64,000 bases of DNA. Origin: Palleronia rufa (GTDB lineage Bacteria; Pseudomonadota; Alphaproteobacteria; Rhodobacterales; Rhodobacteraceae). A program made the translations under genes and the position numbers. This document shows, piece after piece, positions 14,129 to 23,746 of the stretch. The notes under the pieces were generated by a model. It worked only from the letters and a program-made list of their open reading frames with translations. It was not told the origin of the DNA and did no database searches. The DNA lies in assembly GCF_000743715.1 (NCBI RefSeq), contig NZ_JQEY01000012.1, positions 46,660 to 110,659 on the forward strand. The letters are read 5' to 3'. How positions within the stretch are numbered: position 1 is the stretch's first letter; each line of letters starts with the position of its first letter.

Positions 14129-15388
14129 ATGAACTACCTGGCCCTTGTCGCGCTTGTCGCCGCCAGCCCCGTTCTGGCGCAGGAGAACCCGATCACGCTG
14201 GTGCGTCCCGATGCGCCGGAACTTGCGGCCTTCGGCGCCATGCCCACCGGAGTGCGGACGATGACCTTCACCCGCCCGGACGTCGTCGACGTGGTGAACT
14301 CCACCGACGACGCGATTGCGCGTGCCGATCGTGAGATCACGGTAGAGGTGTTCTACCCCGCCGCGCCGGACACGGAGCCGGGCGGCACCTATACTGCCTT
14401 TCTCCGCGACGGCGAGACGGAGGTGACGCTGACGGGACGCGCCGCGCGGGACGCCGCCCCGGCAGAGGGCAGCTACCCGCTGGTCTTGATCTCCCATGGC
14501 TATCCCGGCAACCGCTTTCTCATGGCGCATCTGGCCGAGAATCTGGCCTCGAAAGGGTATGTCGCGGCGTCGATCGACCATCCCGACAGCACCTATTCGG
14601 ACATGGGGGCGTTCGGATCGACCCTTTACAACCGGCCGCAGGACCAGTCCTTCGTGCTGGACTCCATGGCTTCGCTGGACGGGGAGATCGGCGCCATCGT
14701 CGATGCCGAGCGCACGGGCCTTGTCGGCTATTCGATGGGCGGCTACGGCGCGCTGATCTTTTCCGGTGCCGGGATCGAGGACGGCGACCGCCCCGAGCGC
14801 TACACCGCCCCGGGCGATCTGCTGTCCGAACTCGCGGTCGGCGGCGCGCGGCTGGCCGAGATCCAGGACGACCGGCTGGCCGCCGTCGTCGCCATCGGGC
14901 CCTGGGGACGCAACCGGGACTTCTGGTCAGGGGACGGGCTGAGCCGGATCGACGTGCCGCTGATGATCGTCGCCGGCGGCGTGGATGACGTCAGCGAATA
15001 CGACGCGATCCGCAAGATCTTCGAAGAGACGACCGGCACGACCCGCCACCTGCTGACCTTCGACTCCGCCAATCACAACGCCGCCGCGCCCATGCCTGCC
15101 CCGGCAGAGGCCTGGGCGGATCCTTCGATCTACGCCCATTATGCGGACGCGGTCTGGGACAATGTGCGGATGAACAACATCCTGCAGCATTTCGTCACCG
15201 CCTTCATGGATCTCAATCTCAAGGGCGACGACGCCAAGTCCGCCTATCTGGATCTGACCGAGCGCGCGGAAGACGGCGTCTGGGCCGTGGCCGAGGACGG
15301 CACGGAAGAGCCGGAGCATACCTACTGGAAGGGGTTCCCGGAACGGACCGCCAAGGGTCTGCGGTTCGAAACGCGCGCGCCCGAATGA
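14129..15388 (+). CDS. Secreted alpha/beta hydrolase (dienelactone hydrolase/PAF-acetylhydrolase-like)
   Basis: A 419-aa protein with a cleavable signal peptide (ALVAASPVLAQ). The hydrolase core begins at SYPLVLISHGYPGN and has the nucleophile elbow GYSMGGYG, an acid loop in the strand VPLMIVAGGVDDVSE, and a later histidine in DSANHNAAAP. These complete a serine-type triad. GGGAGG precedes the chosen ATG at 14129. Its stop abuts the stop of the convergent alkB-like gene with no gap. Substrate is unknown; a periplasmic esterase or lipase-like role is likely. Confidence 0.85.
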   Translation: MNYLALVALVAASPVLAQENPITLVRPDAPELAAFGAMPTGVRTMTFTRPDVVDVVNSTDDAIARADREITVEVFYPAAPDTEPGGTYTAFLRDGETEVTLTGRAARDAAPAEGSYPLVLISHGYPGNRFLMAHLAENLASKGYVAASIDHPDSTYSDMGAFGSTLYNRPQDQSFVLDSMASLDGEIGAIVDAERTGLVGYSMGGYGALIFSGAGIEDGDRPERYTAPGDLLSELAVGGARLAEIQDDRLAAVVAIGPWGRNRDFWSGDGLSRIDVPLMIVAGGVDDVSEYDAIRKIFEETTGTTRHLLTFDSANHNAAAPMPAPAEAWADPSIYAHYADAVWDNVRMNNILQHFVTAFMDLNLKGDDAKSAYLDLTERAEDGVWAVAEDGTEEPEHTYWKGFPERTAKGLRFETRAPE

Positions 15389-16501
15389 TCAGCGCGGCGG
15401 GGGATTGGTGGCCCTGTTGTAGGGCCGCCAGTTGTCGATCTGCGGGTAGAACGTGCGCCGCCACGCGCGCACGCGGGGGTTCATGATCCGCCGCCACAAC
15501 GGCGGGATCATCGCGGCGACGGTCATCACCGGATAGCTTGCCGGAAGCTGCGGCGCGTCCGCCGCGCCGTAGGTCTGGAGAAGCGGAAAGCGCCGGTCGG
15601 GTTTGTAATGGTGGTCGGAATGGCGCTGCAGGTTGATGAGCAGCCAGTTCGACGCCTTGTGCGACGCGTTCCAGGAGTGGCGCGGCCGGACGTGCTCATA
15701 CCGGCCGTCGCCCAGGTGTTCCCGCGTCAGTCCGTAGTGCTCGACGTAGTTCACCAGTTCCAGCTGCCAGATCGCGACGCCGGCCTGGACCAGCAGAAGC
15801 GCGACGCCCCCCGCTCCGCCAAGCGCGAAGGCAATCGCCACGAACCCCGATTGCAACGCCCAATAGCGCCAGAACGGATTGCGGGCGTCCCACCACGGGC
15901 GGCCCCTGCGCGCCAGCATCGCGGCTTCCGCCCGGAACGAGGACACCAGGCTCTGGCGCAGCACGCGCGGATAGAAACGGTGAAACCCTTCGTTGTAGCG
16001 CGCCGTCACCGGATCCTTCGGGGTCCCCACGTAGCGGTGGTGGACCAGCAGGTGCTCCGACCGGAAGTGAGAGTAGAACACCAGTGCGAGCAACAGGTCG
16101 GCCAGCCAGCGCTCAACCCGGTTGCGTTGGTGCATCAGCTCATGGGCGTAGGTGATGCCCACCGTGCCCGACAGCACCCCCATGCCGAAGAACACGCCGA
16201 ATTTCTCGACGCCGCCCATGTCCGAGCGGCTGACCCACCAGATCAGGCCGAACGTCAGCGCCGCCTGGATCGGGAACCAGATCAGCGTCACCAGCCGGTA
16301 CCAGAAAAGCTGCGCGTCTGGCGTGTCCGGGGCGCGGTTCGATTCCTCCAGGCCGGCGAAGCTGTCGATGGTCGAAAAGAGCCACCAGGTGGAGGCGGGC
16401 ACCAGCAGCAGCCACCAGCCCCCCGCCCAGGTCGCCGCCAGGATGACCGGCACAAGCATGAGCGACAGCCAGAACGGCAGGGCCTTCGACAGATGGTCCA
16501 T
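15389..16501 (-). CDS. AlkB-like alkane 1-monooxygenase / membrane di-iron hydroxylase
   Basis: A 370-aa integral membrane hydroxylase with about six hydrophobic segments. The histidine boxes of the AlkB/fatty-acid desaturase class are complete: HELMH (120-124), EHLLVHH (149-155), NYVEHYG and LQRHSDHH. AlkB enzymes use a di-iron centre, O2 and rubredoxin electrons to hydroxylate terminal methyl groups. No rubredoxin gene lies nearby. It follows mutY on the same strand after 30 bases. Alkane, fatty acid or another hydrophobic substrate cannot be distinguished by sequence alone. Confidence 0.9.
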   Translation of the reverse strand: MDHLSKALPFWLSLMLVPVILAATWAGGWWLLLVPASTWWLFSTIDSFAGLEESNRAPDTPDAQLFWYRLVTLIWFPIQAALTFGLIWWVSRSDMGGVEKFGVFFGMGVLSGTVGITYAHELMHQRNRVERWLADLLLALVFYSHFRSEHLLVHHRYVGTPKDPVTARYNEGFHRFYPRVLRQSLVSSFRAEAAMLARRGRPWWDARNPFWRYWALQSGFVAIAFALGGAGGVALLLVQAGVAIWQLELVNYVEHYGLTREHLGDGRYEHVRPRHSWNASHKASNWLLINLQRHSDHHYKPDRRFPLLQTYGAADAPQLPASYPVMTVAAMIPPLWRRIMNPRVRAWRRTFYPQIDNWRPYNRATNPPPR

Positions 16502-16531
16502 CGGCGGTCTCCTCTGTGCCCACGGCGTGAT

Positions 16532-17608
16532 CTATAGCGCGCCCGGTCCGGTCCGCTCAAGCGGCGGAAGCCGCGAATTCGCCTGATCGAGCGCCTTGCG
16601 CATGACCGTGGGCAGGTCGCTGGCGCGAAACCCCGGCGGCGCGTGCCACGTCCCCCGGCTGGGCGCGGCGCAGGTTTCAGCCGCGCGGAGCGACAGGATC
16701 AGATGGAAATGGGTGAAGGTGTGGCGCACCTCTCCCGCGTCCTGCCAGTCCGCGTCCAGCGGCGGGTCCGCGTCGGGCGTGCCCTCGACCCATGCGGCAC
16801 CGGGCCACCCCAGCATCCCGCCGAGCAGACCGGAGCCGGGCCGCGTCTCCAAGAGCCAGGCTCCGTCCGGGCGGCGGGCCAGATAGGCGATCCCGTGGCG
16901 CACCGGCTTGGGCTTTTTCGGCGATTTCCGCGGCAGGTCGCCCGCTATTCCCCGGGCGCGTGCCGCGCAGGGGTCCCGCCAGGGGCAGATCCCGCAGGCC
17001 GGGGACCGGGGCGTGCAGACGGTGGCGCCCAGGTCCATCATCGCCTGCGCGTGGTCTCCGGGACGCGTCCGTGGCGTGAGCGCCGCGGCAAGCGCGGTCA
17101 GTTCGGGCTTGGCCGCCGGCAGCGGGGTCCGGACCGCCCGGAGCCGCGAGACGACGCGCTCCACGTTGCCATCGACGACCGTCTCCGGCCGGTCGAAGGC
17201 GATCGCCGCCACGGCCGCCGCCGTGTAGGGGCCGACGCCCGGCAGACCCAGCAGCCCGTCCCGCGTGTCGGGAAACCGCCCGCCATGGTCGGACACCACG
17301 ACCCGTGCGCATTTCAGCAGGTTGCGGGCGCGGGCGTAGTAGCCAAGTCCCGCCCACTCGCCCAACACGGCAGAATCGTCTGCCCCGGCCAGCGCGCTCA
17401 CATCGGGCCAGAGGTCGGTAAATCGAACGAAATAGGCCCTGACGGCGGCCACCGTTGTCTGTTGGAGCATGATTTCCGACAGCCAGACGCGATAGGGGTC
17501 GGGGCGCAGGCCGGCCTTGCGCTCGGCCGGACCGATGCGCCAGGGCATGACGCGGGCGTGGCGATCGTACCACGCCAGAAGCCCGTCCGAGAGATCCGCG
17601 TCACGCAA
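16532..17608 (-). CDS. mutY: Adenine DNA glycosylase MutY
   Basis: MutY removes adenine mispaired with 8-oxoguanine. The 358-aa protein shows the catalytic glutamate E45 in WLSEIMLQQTT, the helix-hairpin-helix LPGVGPYTA (about 122-130), the catalytic aspartate D146 in VVDGNVERVVSR, and the iron-sulfur loop C-x6-C-x2-C-x5-C (CTPRSPACGICPWRDPC). A NUDIX-like C-terminal domain follows. No ATG lies just upstream of the conserved region; a TTG at 17608 gives normal length and is my choice, with moderate certainty. It diverges from the DUF721 gene. Confidence 0.93.
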   Translation of the reverse strand: MRDADLSDGLLAWYDRHARVMPWRIGPAERKAGLRPDPYRVWLSEIMLQQTTVAAVRAYFVRFTDLWPDVSALAGADDSAVLGEWAGLGYYARARNLLKCARVVVSDHGGRFPDTRDGLLGLPGVGPYTAAAVAAIAFDRPETVVDGNVERVVSRLRAVRTPLPAAKPELTALAAALTPRTRPGDHAQAMMDLGATVCTPRSPACGICPWRDPCAARARGIAGDLPRKSPKKPKPVRHGIAYLARRPDGAWLLETRPGSGLLGGMLGWPGAAWVEGTPDADPPLDADWQDAGEVRHTFTHFHLILSLRAAETCAAPSRGTWHAPPGFRASDLPTVMRKALDQANSRLPPLERTGPGAL

Positions 17609-17671
17609 TCTTTTGGCCCCCCGGTTCCGTTTCCCCTTCCGCACAGCGCCACAGGTTCTAGACTGGCGGCG

Positions 17672-18208
17672 ATGAGCCAGACCCAGACGCCATATCGCCG
17701 TCCGTTTCGCAAGGGGGCCGTGCGCGCCGCCTCTCTTGTGGAGAGGCAGATCCGCAAGGTCGGTGAGAGCCGCGGCTTTGCGGTGTCGCGCCTCTTGACC
17801 CATTGGCAGGAGGTCGCGGGGGAGGAGCTGGCCGCCATCGCGCGACCGGTGAAGGTGTCCTACTCCCAGGGGGGGATCGGCGGGACGCTGGTGCTCCTGA
17901 CCACCGGGGCAAACGCCCAATTCGTTGAAATGCAAAAGGAAAATCTGAAGGAGCGGGTGAATGTCTGCTATGGCGGCTACGGCGCGATCCGCCGTATACA
18001 CGTCACGCAGACCGCCCCCACGGGCTTTTCCGAGACCGCGACCCCGTTCACGCCTGCCCCGCCGCGGGTCGCCCCGCGGCAAGACCCGGCCGTGGCGGCA
18101 CGTGCGCGCGAAAGCGCGGATGGCGTTGCCGACCCCGGCCTGCGCGCCGCCCTTGAAAACCTCGGCCGCAACGTGCTGAGCCCTCGATCCGACAGGAAGG
18201 ACCCCTGA
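17672..18208 (+). CDS. DUF721 (DciA-like) domain protein
   Basis: A 178-aa soluble protein with an N-terminal DUF721 domain (about 10-110), recognisable from FAVSRLLTHWQEVAGEELA and LVLLTTGANAQFVEMQKEN. DciA members of this family load the replicative helicase in bacteria without DnaC. The C-terminal third is proline- and arginine-rich and probably disordered. The stop overlaps the start of the DsbA-like gene (TGATG), so the two are likely co-translated. Whether this copy acts as helicase loader cannot be settled here. Confidence 0.8.
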   Translation: MSQTQTPYRRPFRKGAVRAASLVERQIRKVGESRGFAVSRLLTHWQEVAGEELAAIARPVKVSYSQGGIGGTLVLLTTGANAQFVEMQKENLKERVNVCYGGYGAIRRIHVTQTAPTGFSETATPFTPAPPRVAPRQDPAVAARARESADGVADPGLRAALENLGRNVLSPRSDRKDP

Positions 18209-18885
18209 TGACCCGACGTTCCGCCATCGCGCTTGCCGCCACTGCCGTTCTGGGAGGGTGGTACATGAGTTCCGCCGTTCCGGGGTCCGCCTGGCTGGTC
18301 GCGCCCGCCTTCGCGCAGCAGGCGGATGAGGCGGATGCCGCGCCGCAAAAGGACGCAAAGGTCGCCGAGATGACCCTGGGCGACCCGGACGCCCCGGTTC
18401 AAGTCATTGAATACGCGTCCTTTACCTGTCCGCATTGCCGCAACTTCCACGACAATGTCTTTGACGACATCAAGTCCGAGTACATCGACACCGGCAAGAT
18501 CGAGTTCGTCTATCGGGAGGTCTATTTCGACCGCTACGGGCTCTGGGCCGGGATGGTCGCGCGCTGCGGGGAAGAGTCGAAGTACTTCGGCATCGCGGAC
18601 CTGATCTATGAGCGTCAGTCCGAATGGACCAAGGGCGAACCGGCTGATATCGCACAGAATCTTCGCACCATCGGCAAGACGGCCGGGCTGGACGACGCGG
18701 CGCTGGACGCGTGCCTCAGCGACGGCGCGATGGCCGAGGCGCTGGTCGCGACCTACGAGAAGAACGCCAAGGCCGACGACATCGACTCGACCCCCAGCTT
18801 CGTCATCGACGGCGAGAAATTCCCGAACATGAGCTACGACGACTTCGCCCGCGTCCTGGACGAGAAGCTGGCCGAGGACGGCTGA
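18208..18885 (+). CDS. Periplasmic DsbA-like thiol:disulfide oxidoreductase
   Basis: A 225-aa exported thioredoxin-fold protein. It has an N-terminal signal (to about AFAQQA), the active site C74-P-H-C77 in YASFTCPHCRNF, a helical insert, and the cis-proline region STPSFVIDGEKF. This resembles the DsbA/BdbD group that oxidises or handles cysteines of exported proteins. It overlaps the DUF721 gene by one base and converges on lpxK with the two stops touching. A role in cytochrome c or oxidase maturation is possible but not shown by context. Confidence 0.88.
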   Translation: MTRRSAIALAATAVLGGWYMSSAVPGSAWLVAPAFAQQADEADAAPQKDAKVAEMTLGDPDAPVQVIEYASFTCPHCRNFHDNVFDDIKSEYIDTGKIEFVYREVYFDRYGLWAGMVARCGEESKYFGIADLIYERQSEWTKGEPADIAQNLRTIGKTAGLDDAALDACLSDGAMAEALVATYEKNAKADDIDSTPSFVIDGEKFPNMSYDDFARVLDEKLAEDG

Positions 18886-19872
18886 CTAAAGTCCGATCCG
18901 GGAGAGCGACAGGACCAGGGCCGAGTCGTTTTCGGCGTGCAAACGTACGGGAAGAGTCAAAATTCTGCCCCTTTCGGACGCCGGGAGTCGAAATGCGTCC
19001 TTTTCCGTCGTGACGAGCTGGGCCCCCAGCGCGGCGGCGTCGTGCCGGAGCCGGGACAGCAGCGCCGGGGTCAGCGGCTGGTGGTCGTCCAGCGCCCGCG
19101 TCCCGGCAAGATCGACGCCCAGCCCCGCCAGCGTGTCGAAGAACTTTTCGGGCCGTCCGATCCCGGCGAAGGCAAGCGCCCGCAGACCGCGCCAGTCCAT
19201 CCCGGTCCCGAGCGGCGCGAGCGAGGCCCGGAGCCGCGGACCGGACCAGGCCTCTGCCCAGCGGGCGTCGTGACGCGCCTGCGCCTCGGCATCGCCGACG
19301 GTCACCAGAAGGTCGGCCCGCGCCAGCCCCGCCGCCACGGGTTCGCGGAGCGGACCGGCGGGGATCACCCGGCCGTTGCCGAACCCGGCGGCGGCATCGA
19401 CCACGACGATCGAGAGATCCTTGACCAGGCCGGGGTTCTGGAACCCGTCGTCCATCACCAGCACGTCCGCCCCCGCCGCGACCGCGGCATCGGCGGTCGC
19501 GGCCCGGTCGGAGCCGACCCAGACCGGCGCGAAGGCGGAGAGCAGCAGCGGCTCGTCCCCCACATCGGCGGCACCGTGGCGCCCGGGGTCCACCCGGACC
19601 CCCGACAGGCGCCCGCCGTAGCCCCGGCTGAGGACATGCGGCGCGCGGCCCCGCGCCAGAAGGCGCTGGACCAGATCCACCGCCACCGGCGTCTTGCCGG
19701 TTCCGCCGGCGGTGAGGTTGCCGACACAGATCACCGGGACGGCGGCCCGGTGGCCCGGCCCGGCGACACGGCGGGCGGTGGCCGCGGCGTAGAGGGCCGA
19801 CAGCGGCCGCAGCAGACGGGCGGGAAGGCCGGGGCGGTCCGGCGGGTTCGACCAGAAGGCCGGGGGGCGCAT
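18886..19872 (-). CDS. lpxK: Tetraacyldisaccharide 4'-kinase
   Basis: LpxK phosphorylates the 4' position of the lipid A disaccharide precursor at the inner membrane. The 328-aa protein has the N-terminal start typical of the family (RPPAFW), a Walker A region [19 protein letters not shown], the segment VLSRGYGGR and [19 protein letters not shown], all LpxK hallmarks. It overlaps the preceding WaaA-like gene by one base (TGATG), forming a lipopolysaccharide-core pair. Length is normal. Confidence 0.95.
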   Translation of the reverse strand: MRPPAFWSNPPDRPGLPARLLRPLSALYAAATARRVAGPGHRAAVPVICVGNLTAGGTGKTPVAVDLVQRLLARGRAPHVLSRGYGGRLSGVRVDPGRHGAADVGDEPLLLSAFAPVWVGSDRAATADAAVAAGADVLVMDDGFQNPGLVKDLSIVVVDAAAGFGNGRVIPAGPLREPVAAGLARADLLVTVGDAEAQARHDARWAEAWSGPRLRASLAPLGTGMDWRGLRALAFAGIGRPEKFFDTLAGLGVDLAGTRALDDHQPLTPALLSRLRHDAAALGAQLVTTEKDAFRLPASERGRILTLPVRLHAENDSALVLSLSRIGL

Positions 19873-20993
19873 CAGACGTCGATCCCCACCAGGATGTCGT
19901 CCAGAACCTCCAGGAGCCGGGCAGAGGCCTCCGCCCCCACGCTGGTGACGACCCAGCCGCCGCGCGCAAGCTCCGCGGCGGCATCCGGGCTCAGCAGACG
20001 CTCCACCTGCAGGCCCAGCGCGTCGGCATCGCCGATGCGGCAGGCGGCACGGCCCTCATGCAGGCGCGCGATGGCCCGGCCGGCGGCGCGCATCCGCGGC
20101 CCGTGGATCAGCGCCGACCCCAGCGAGGCGGGCACGAGCGGGGATGTCACCGGCCCCCGCCCCTCCAGCGTGCCGCCCAGAAAGGTGATCGGGGCAAGGC
20201 GCATCCAGAGACCGCGGTCGTAGGGCGACGGCGCCAGCATCACCTGGCAGTCGGTGGGCGGCGGCGCGTCGTCGTCGGCATGGCACCAGCGCCAGCCGTC
20301 CGCGGCGAAGGCGTCGCGCGCGGCCGCCTCCTGGGCGCAGAGGATCAGCAGCAGCCGGTGGCTCATCCGGGAGGCGATGCGATGGGCGGTCAGGACCGGC
20401 GCGATCTCTCGGCCGTCCACGTCGAGCGCCAGCCAGAGGGGGCGGCCCGCCAGCCGGTGGGCCATCCGGTCCAGCGCGGCGGCATCGACGCCGGGCGACA
20501 GCGGAACGGTCGACAGCGGCCCGACGCAGGCGGTCGCGGGCGGGGCGGGATCGGTGCCGGAGGACAGGACCGCCTCGAACCGGGACAGCGGGCGGATCAT
20601 GCCGGGCGGATGGCGCTCCGGCACGATCTCTGCCGCGACCAGCGGGATCGCGCGGTCGAGCGCCGCCGACCACAGCACCGGGTAGAGGTCGTTGCCGATG
20701 AACAGGGCCACATCGGGCCTGAGCGCGGTGAGGAAGGCGTCCGCCGTGGACGGGGTGTCGGCGGGTCCGGGGCGGTCGGCGATGCCGGTGGCCACGATCG
20801 ACAGGTCGGTGTGGATCCGGCAGAGCGCCGACAGCACGATCTGCGCCCCGGTGGGGTCCGCGTCCTCCCCCACGTGGAGCCACAGCAGCCGGCCGTCGGG
20901 GCGATCCTGAGGCACCGCCAGAGCGCCGTCGGCACGGGCCTGGGCGGCCGCGTGCAGGCGGTGGCGCAGAAGTGCCAGGGAAAACCCCCGCAC
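19872..20993 (-). CDS. Divergent WaaA/KdtA-like glycosyltransferase
   Basis: A 373-aa protein resembling 3-deoxy-D-manno-octulosonate transferase, which adds Kdo to lipid IVA. The fold is suggested by the N-terminal WLHVGED (WaaA has WxHxxSxGE) and the C-terminal [11 protein letters not shown] and IHGPRM. It is shorter than standard WaaA (about 420 aa), lacks the N-terminal membrane anchor, and the usual HNPLEPA motif is replaced by TSPLVPA. Coupling with lpxK supports a lipid A-core role. It may be a paralogue with altered donor, so no gene symbol is given. Confidence 0.7.
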   Translation of the reverse strand: MRGFSLALLRHRLHAAAQARADGALAVPQDRPDGRLLWLHVGEDADPTGAQIVLSALCRIHTDLSIVATGIADRPGPADTPSTADAFLTALRPDVALFIGNDLYPVLWSAALDRAIPLVAAEIVPERHPPGMIRPLSRFEAVLSSGTDPAPPATACVGPLSTVPLSPGVDAAALDRMAHRLAGRPLWLALDVDGREIAPVLTAHRIASRMSHRLLLILCAQEAAARDAFAADGWRWCHADDDAPPPTDCQVMLAPSPYDRGLWMRLAPITFLGGTLEGRGPVTSPLVPASLGSALIHGPRMRAAGRAIARLHEGRAACRIGDADALGLQVERLLSPDAAAELARGGWVVTSVGAEASARLLEVLDDILVGIDV

Positions 20994-21004
20994 CCCGCGG
21001 CCTC

Positions 21005-21250
21005 TCAGACGCCGATCTCTTCGGTGGCCGAGGCGGCGGCCTCTTCATCCCGGAGCCGGTGGAGATGGGCGATGTAATAGCGCGTGTGGGCGTTGTCCAC
21101 GGTGCGCTGGGCCTCTGTCTTCCAGGCGTTGTAGGCGGAGGCGTAGTCCGGGAAGATGCCGACGATGTGAAGGTCGGCAACGTTCTTGAACACGTTCTTG
21201 GACGGGGTTTCGAGTTCGCCGCCGAACACGAGGTGCAATCGCTGGGCCAT
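21005..21250 (-). CDS. DUF4170 family small protein
   Basis: An 81-aa soluble protein starting MAQRLHLVFGGELETP with KNVADLHIVGIFPDYASAY. This looks like the conserved alphaproteobacterial DUF4170 family of unknown function, usually near lpxK/kdtA. The stop lies 11 bases before the WaaA-like start. AAGGAG precedes the ATG. The C-terminal ten residues are acidic and alanine-rich. Confidence 0.8.
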   Translation of the reverse strand: MAQRLHLVFGGELETPSKNVFKNVADLHIVGIFPDYASAYNAWKTEAQRTVDNAHTRYYIAHLHRLRDEEAAASATEEIGV

Positions 21251-21275
21251 CTGGATTCTCCTTCTGGCGAGCCTT

Positions 21276-21404
21276 CTAGGCCCTGGAGGAGGTCCGCACA
21301 ACGTGTCCGTCGCGGGTTCTGCGCGGGTCGATGGCATAGGGGTTCCGGGCAAGCCGGTTCGCCAGGGCGAGTTCGCCGATGAAGGTTCGGATGGCGCGCA
21401 GCAT
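21276..21404 (-). CDS. Small basic protein of unknown function (42 aa)
   Basis: A 42-aa frame, MLRAIRTFIGELALANRLA and onward, ending in RTSSRA. CAGGAGCCCGCC upstream supplies a plausible ribosome site. It lies between the CysQ-like gene and DUF4170 on the same strand and has a short amphipathic N-terminus rich in arginine. I do not recognise a family. Support is the ribosome site and reading direction only; a conserved homologue at this place would confirm it. Confidence 0.5.
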   Translation of the reverse strand: MLRAIRTFIGELALANRLARNPYAIDPRRTRDGHVVRTSSRA

Positions 21405-21553
21405 GGCGGGCTCCTGTTCGGGTGTGGCGGTGGTGGCGCGTCGCGCCTTGCCATCCAGATGGCCGGCCGGCGCGCGGATGAGAAGGGCGCTGCGCGAAGG
21501 GCCGCCATTCGGCCGTTGCAGGGCTGGACGGGGGACCGGGAGGCGGGCCGCTG

Positions 21554-22327
21554 TCAGGCCGCGTCGGCCAGGGCGGCGCGCAGACCGGCGTGAAGGGCGG
21601 GGTTGGCGGCCAGCACCCCGTCGGTGGCGGCGCGGGGAGAGTTGAAACGCAGCGGCCCGCCGGTCCGGTCGGTGACCGTCGCGCCGGAGGCGGCGGCGAT
21701 CAGCGCGCCCGCGGCGATGTCCCATTCCCAGGCCTGCCGGAAGGTCAGCATGGCGTCGCATTTGTCGTCGGCCACGCAGGCCAGGCGATAGGCCATGGAC
21801 GGGCGGAAGATCTGCCGCACCTGCGGCGGCGCGCGCCAGTGCTCCGGGCGCAGCACGGCCCGGTTGGCCATGACGCGCGCGTTCTGCGGCCGGGCGTGGG
21901 TGCCGCAGGACAGACGCGCGCCGTTCAGGAACGCCCCCGCGCGCGTGGCGGTATAGGTCAGGTCGCGGGCCGGCAGGTGGACGACGGCGGCGGTGACATC
22001 CGGCCCGGTGGTGACGGCAAGGGAGATCGCCCAGGTGCGCTGTCCGTCCAGAAACGCGCGGGTGCCGTCGATGGGATCGAGGATCAGACAATGGGCGCGG
22101 TCGAGGCGGGTGGGATCGTCCTCTCCCTCTTCGCTGAGCCAGCCGTAACCGGGGCGGGCATGGGTCAGCGCGTCGCGCATCAGCCGGTCCACGGCCAGGT
22201 CGGCGGCCGAGACGGGGGTATCGTCCGGCTTGGTCCAGGTTTCCGGGTCGCGGCGCCAGTAGGCCAGGGCGGTCTGTCCGGCCAGGCGCGCCGCGTCGGT
22301 CAGCAGCGCCAGGTCAGTCGCCGGCAA
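21554..22327 (-). CDS. Inositol monophosphatase family protein, CysQ-like 3'(2'),5'-bisphosphate nucleotidase
   Basis: A 257-aa lithium-sensitive-type phosphatase. The metal-binding motifs are clear: WLSEEGEDD, LILDPIDGTRAFLDG and the C-terminal WEWDIAAGALIA. Proteins of this shape in Rhodobacterales are usually called CysQ, removing 3'-phosphate from PAP made during sulfate assimilation, but inositol or other phosphates are possible. Its start overlaps the end of pmbA by 14 bases, so it is co-transcribed with it. Confidence 0.85.
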   Translation of the reverse strand: MPATDLALLTDAARLAGQTALAYWRRDPETWTKPDDTPVSAADLAVDRLMRDALTHARPGYGWLSEEGEDDPTRLDRAHCLILDPIDGTRAFLDGQRTWAISLAVTTGPDVTAAVVHLPARDLTYTATRAGAFLNGARLSCGTHARPQNARVMANRAVLRPEHWRAPPQVRQIFRPSMAYRLACVADDKCDAMLTFRQAWEWDIAAGALIAAASGATVTDRTGGPLRFNSPRAATDGVLAANPALHAGLRAALADAA

Positions 22328-23660
22328 GGGTCAGCCCCTCGACCAGCAGGGACGGCACGCGGCGCGACAGGTGATCGCGGGCGTCGTTGGCCGGGACGAT
22401 GCCGCGCAGCATGTCGCGCAGGTTGCCGGCCAGGGTGATCTCGTTCACCGGATGGGCGATCCGGCCGTTCTCGATCCAGAAGCCGGAGGCCCCGCGCGAA
22501 TAGTCGCCGTTGTTGGGGTTGATCGACGCGCCCAGCAGGGAGGTGACCAGCAGGCCGGTGCCCATGTCTGCGATGAGGTCGTCGCGGCTGCGCGTGCCCT
22601 GGGTCAGCGTGACGTTGGTGGCCGCCGGCGACGGCGGCGCGGAGGTGGAGCGAGAGGCGTTGGCGGTGCTGTCCATCCCCAGCTTGCGCGCCGTGGCGAG
22701 GTCAAGGATCCAGCCCGTCAGCACGCCGTCGCGGACGATGGTGCGGGGCGCCGTGGGCAGCCCCTCTCCGTCGAAAAGCCGCGAGCCTGCGATGCGCGGG
22801 CGATGCGGGTCCTCGGTCAGCGACAGGGCGCCGGGAAGCACCTCTGCCCCGATCAGGTCCCGCGCCCAGGACGCGCCGCGGGCGACGGCGCTGCCGTTGA
22901 TGGCGATCAGCAGATGGCCGATGAGACCGGCCGAGATCCGCTCGTCGTAGATCACCGGATAGGCGCCGGTCCGCGGTTTCCGGGCGCCTTGCAGCGCCGC
23001 AGCGCGTTCCCCGGCGATGCGCCCGATCTCTGCGGGGTCCGGCAGGTCGGCCGCGTGGGTGCGGCTTTCGCCCATGTAGTCGCGCTCCATCGACGTGCCC
23101 TCACCGGAGATCGCCACGCAGGACAGCGACGACCCGCTGCGCGCATAGCCGGCGGAGAAGCCGTTGGTCGCGGCCAGGTGGATCCGCCGTGCTCCCCACG
23201 ACGCGGAACTGGACTGCACCTGGGAGACGCCGGCGACGGCCATGGCGGCGGCCTCGGCGCGCCGGGCAAGCTGTTCGAGACGATCGGGCGCCGGCTCCGG
23301 CGCGTCGTCGCAGAGGTCGAGCGGACCCGAATCGGTGTCGCGGGCCAGTTGCGACGGATCGGCCAGCCCGGCGCCGGGATCCTGCGGCGCCTCGCGGGCC
23401 ATGGCGACGGCACGCTCTGCCATGGCGGCCATGGTGGCGGGGGTCAGGTCCGATGCCGACACGCAGGCCTGCCGCGAGCCGATCAGGACGCGCAGGCCGA
23501 TCTCCGTGCCCTCCGCGCGCTCGGCCTGTTCCAGGCGTCCGTCGCGGACGTCCACCGACAGGGAGGCGTCGCGGACGGCGATGGCATCCGCGCTGTCGGC
23601 CCCGGCACGGCGGGCCGCGTCGAGCAGGTCGGCGGAGAGCCGCGCAAGGTCTTCGGTCAT
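22314..23660 (-). CDS. pmbA: PmbA/TldE metalloprotease-related protein
   Basis: PmbA (TldE) forms a heterodimer with TldD that degrades or matures small peptides such as microcin B17 and CcdA. The 448-aa protein shows family stretches: VSVDVRDGRLEQAERAEGTE near the N-terminus, YPVIYDERISAGLIGHLL in the middle and GLLVTSLLGASINPNNGDYS near the C-terminus. PmbA itself lacks the zinc motif carried by TldD. The ATG at 23660 is chosen by family alignment; the frame is open for 13 more codons. No tldD lies here. Confidence 0.92.
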   Translation of the reverse strand: MTEDLARLSADLLDAARRAGADSADAIAVRDASLSVDVRDGRLEQAERAEGTEIGLRVLIGSRQACVSASDLTPATMAAMAERAVAMAREAPQDPGAGLADPSQLARDTDSGPLDLCDDAPEPAPDRLEQLARRAEAAAMAVAGVSQVQSSSASWGARRIHLAATNGFSAGYARSGSSLSCVAISGEGTSMERDYMGESRTHAADLPDPAEIGRIAGERAAALQGARKPRTGAYPVIYDERISAGLIGHLLIAINGSAVARGASWARDLIGAEVLPGALSLTEDPHRPRIAGSRLFDGEGLPTAPRTIVRDGVLTGWILDLATARKLGMDSTANASRSTSAPPSPAATNVTLTQGTRSRDDLIADMGTGLLVTSLLGASINPNNGDYSRGASGFWIENGRIAHPVNEITLAGNLRDMLRGIVPANDARDHLSRRVPSLLVEGLTLAGD

Positions 23661-23746
23661 GGGGTGCCCTTCGGATGTGTCCCGCGACAGGTAGGCCATC
23701 GCGCGGTCCGCGCCAAGCCGGGCCGATCGCCGCGCCGGGGGGGCGG

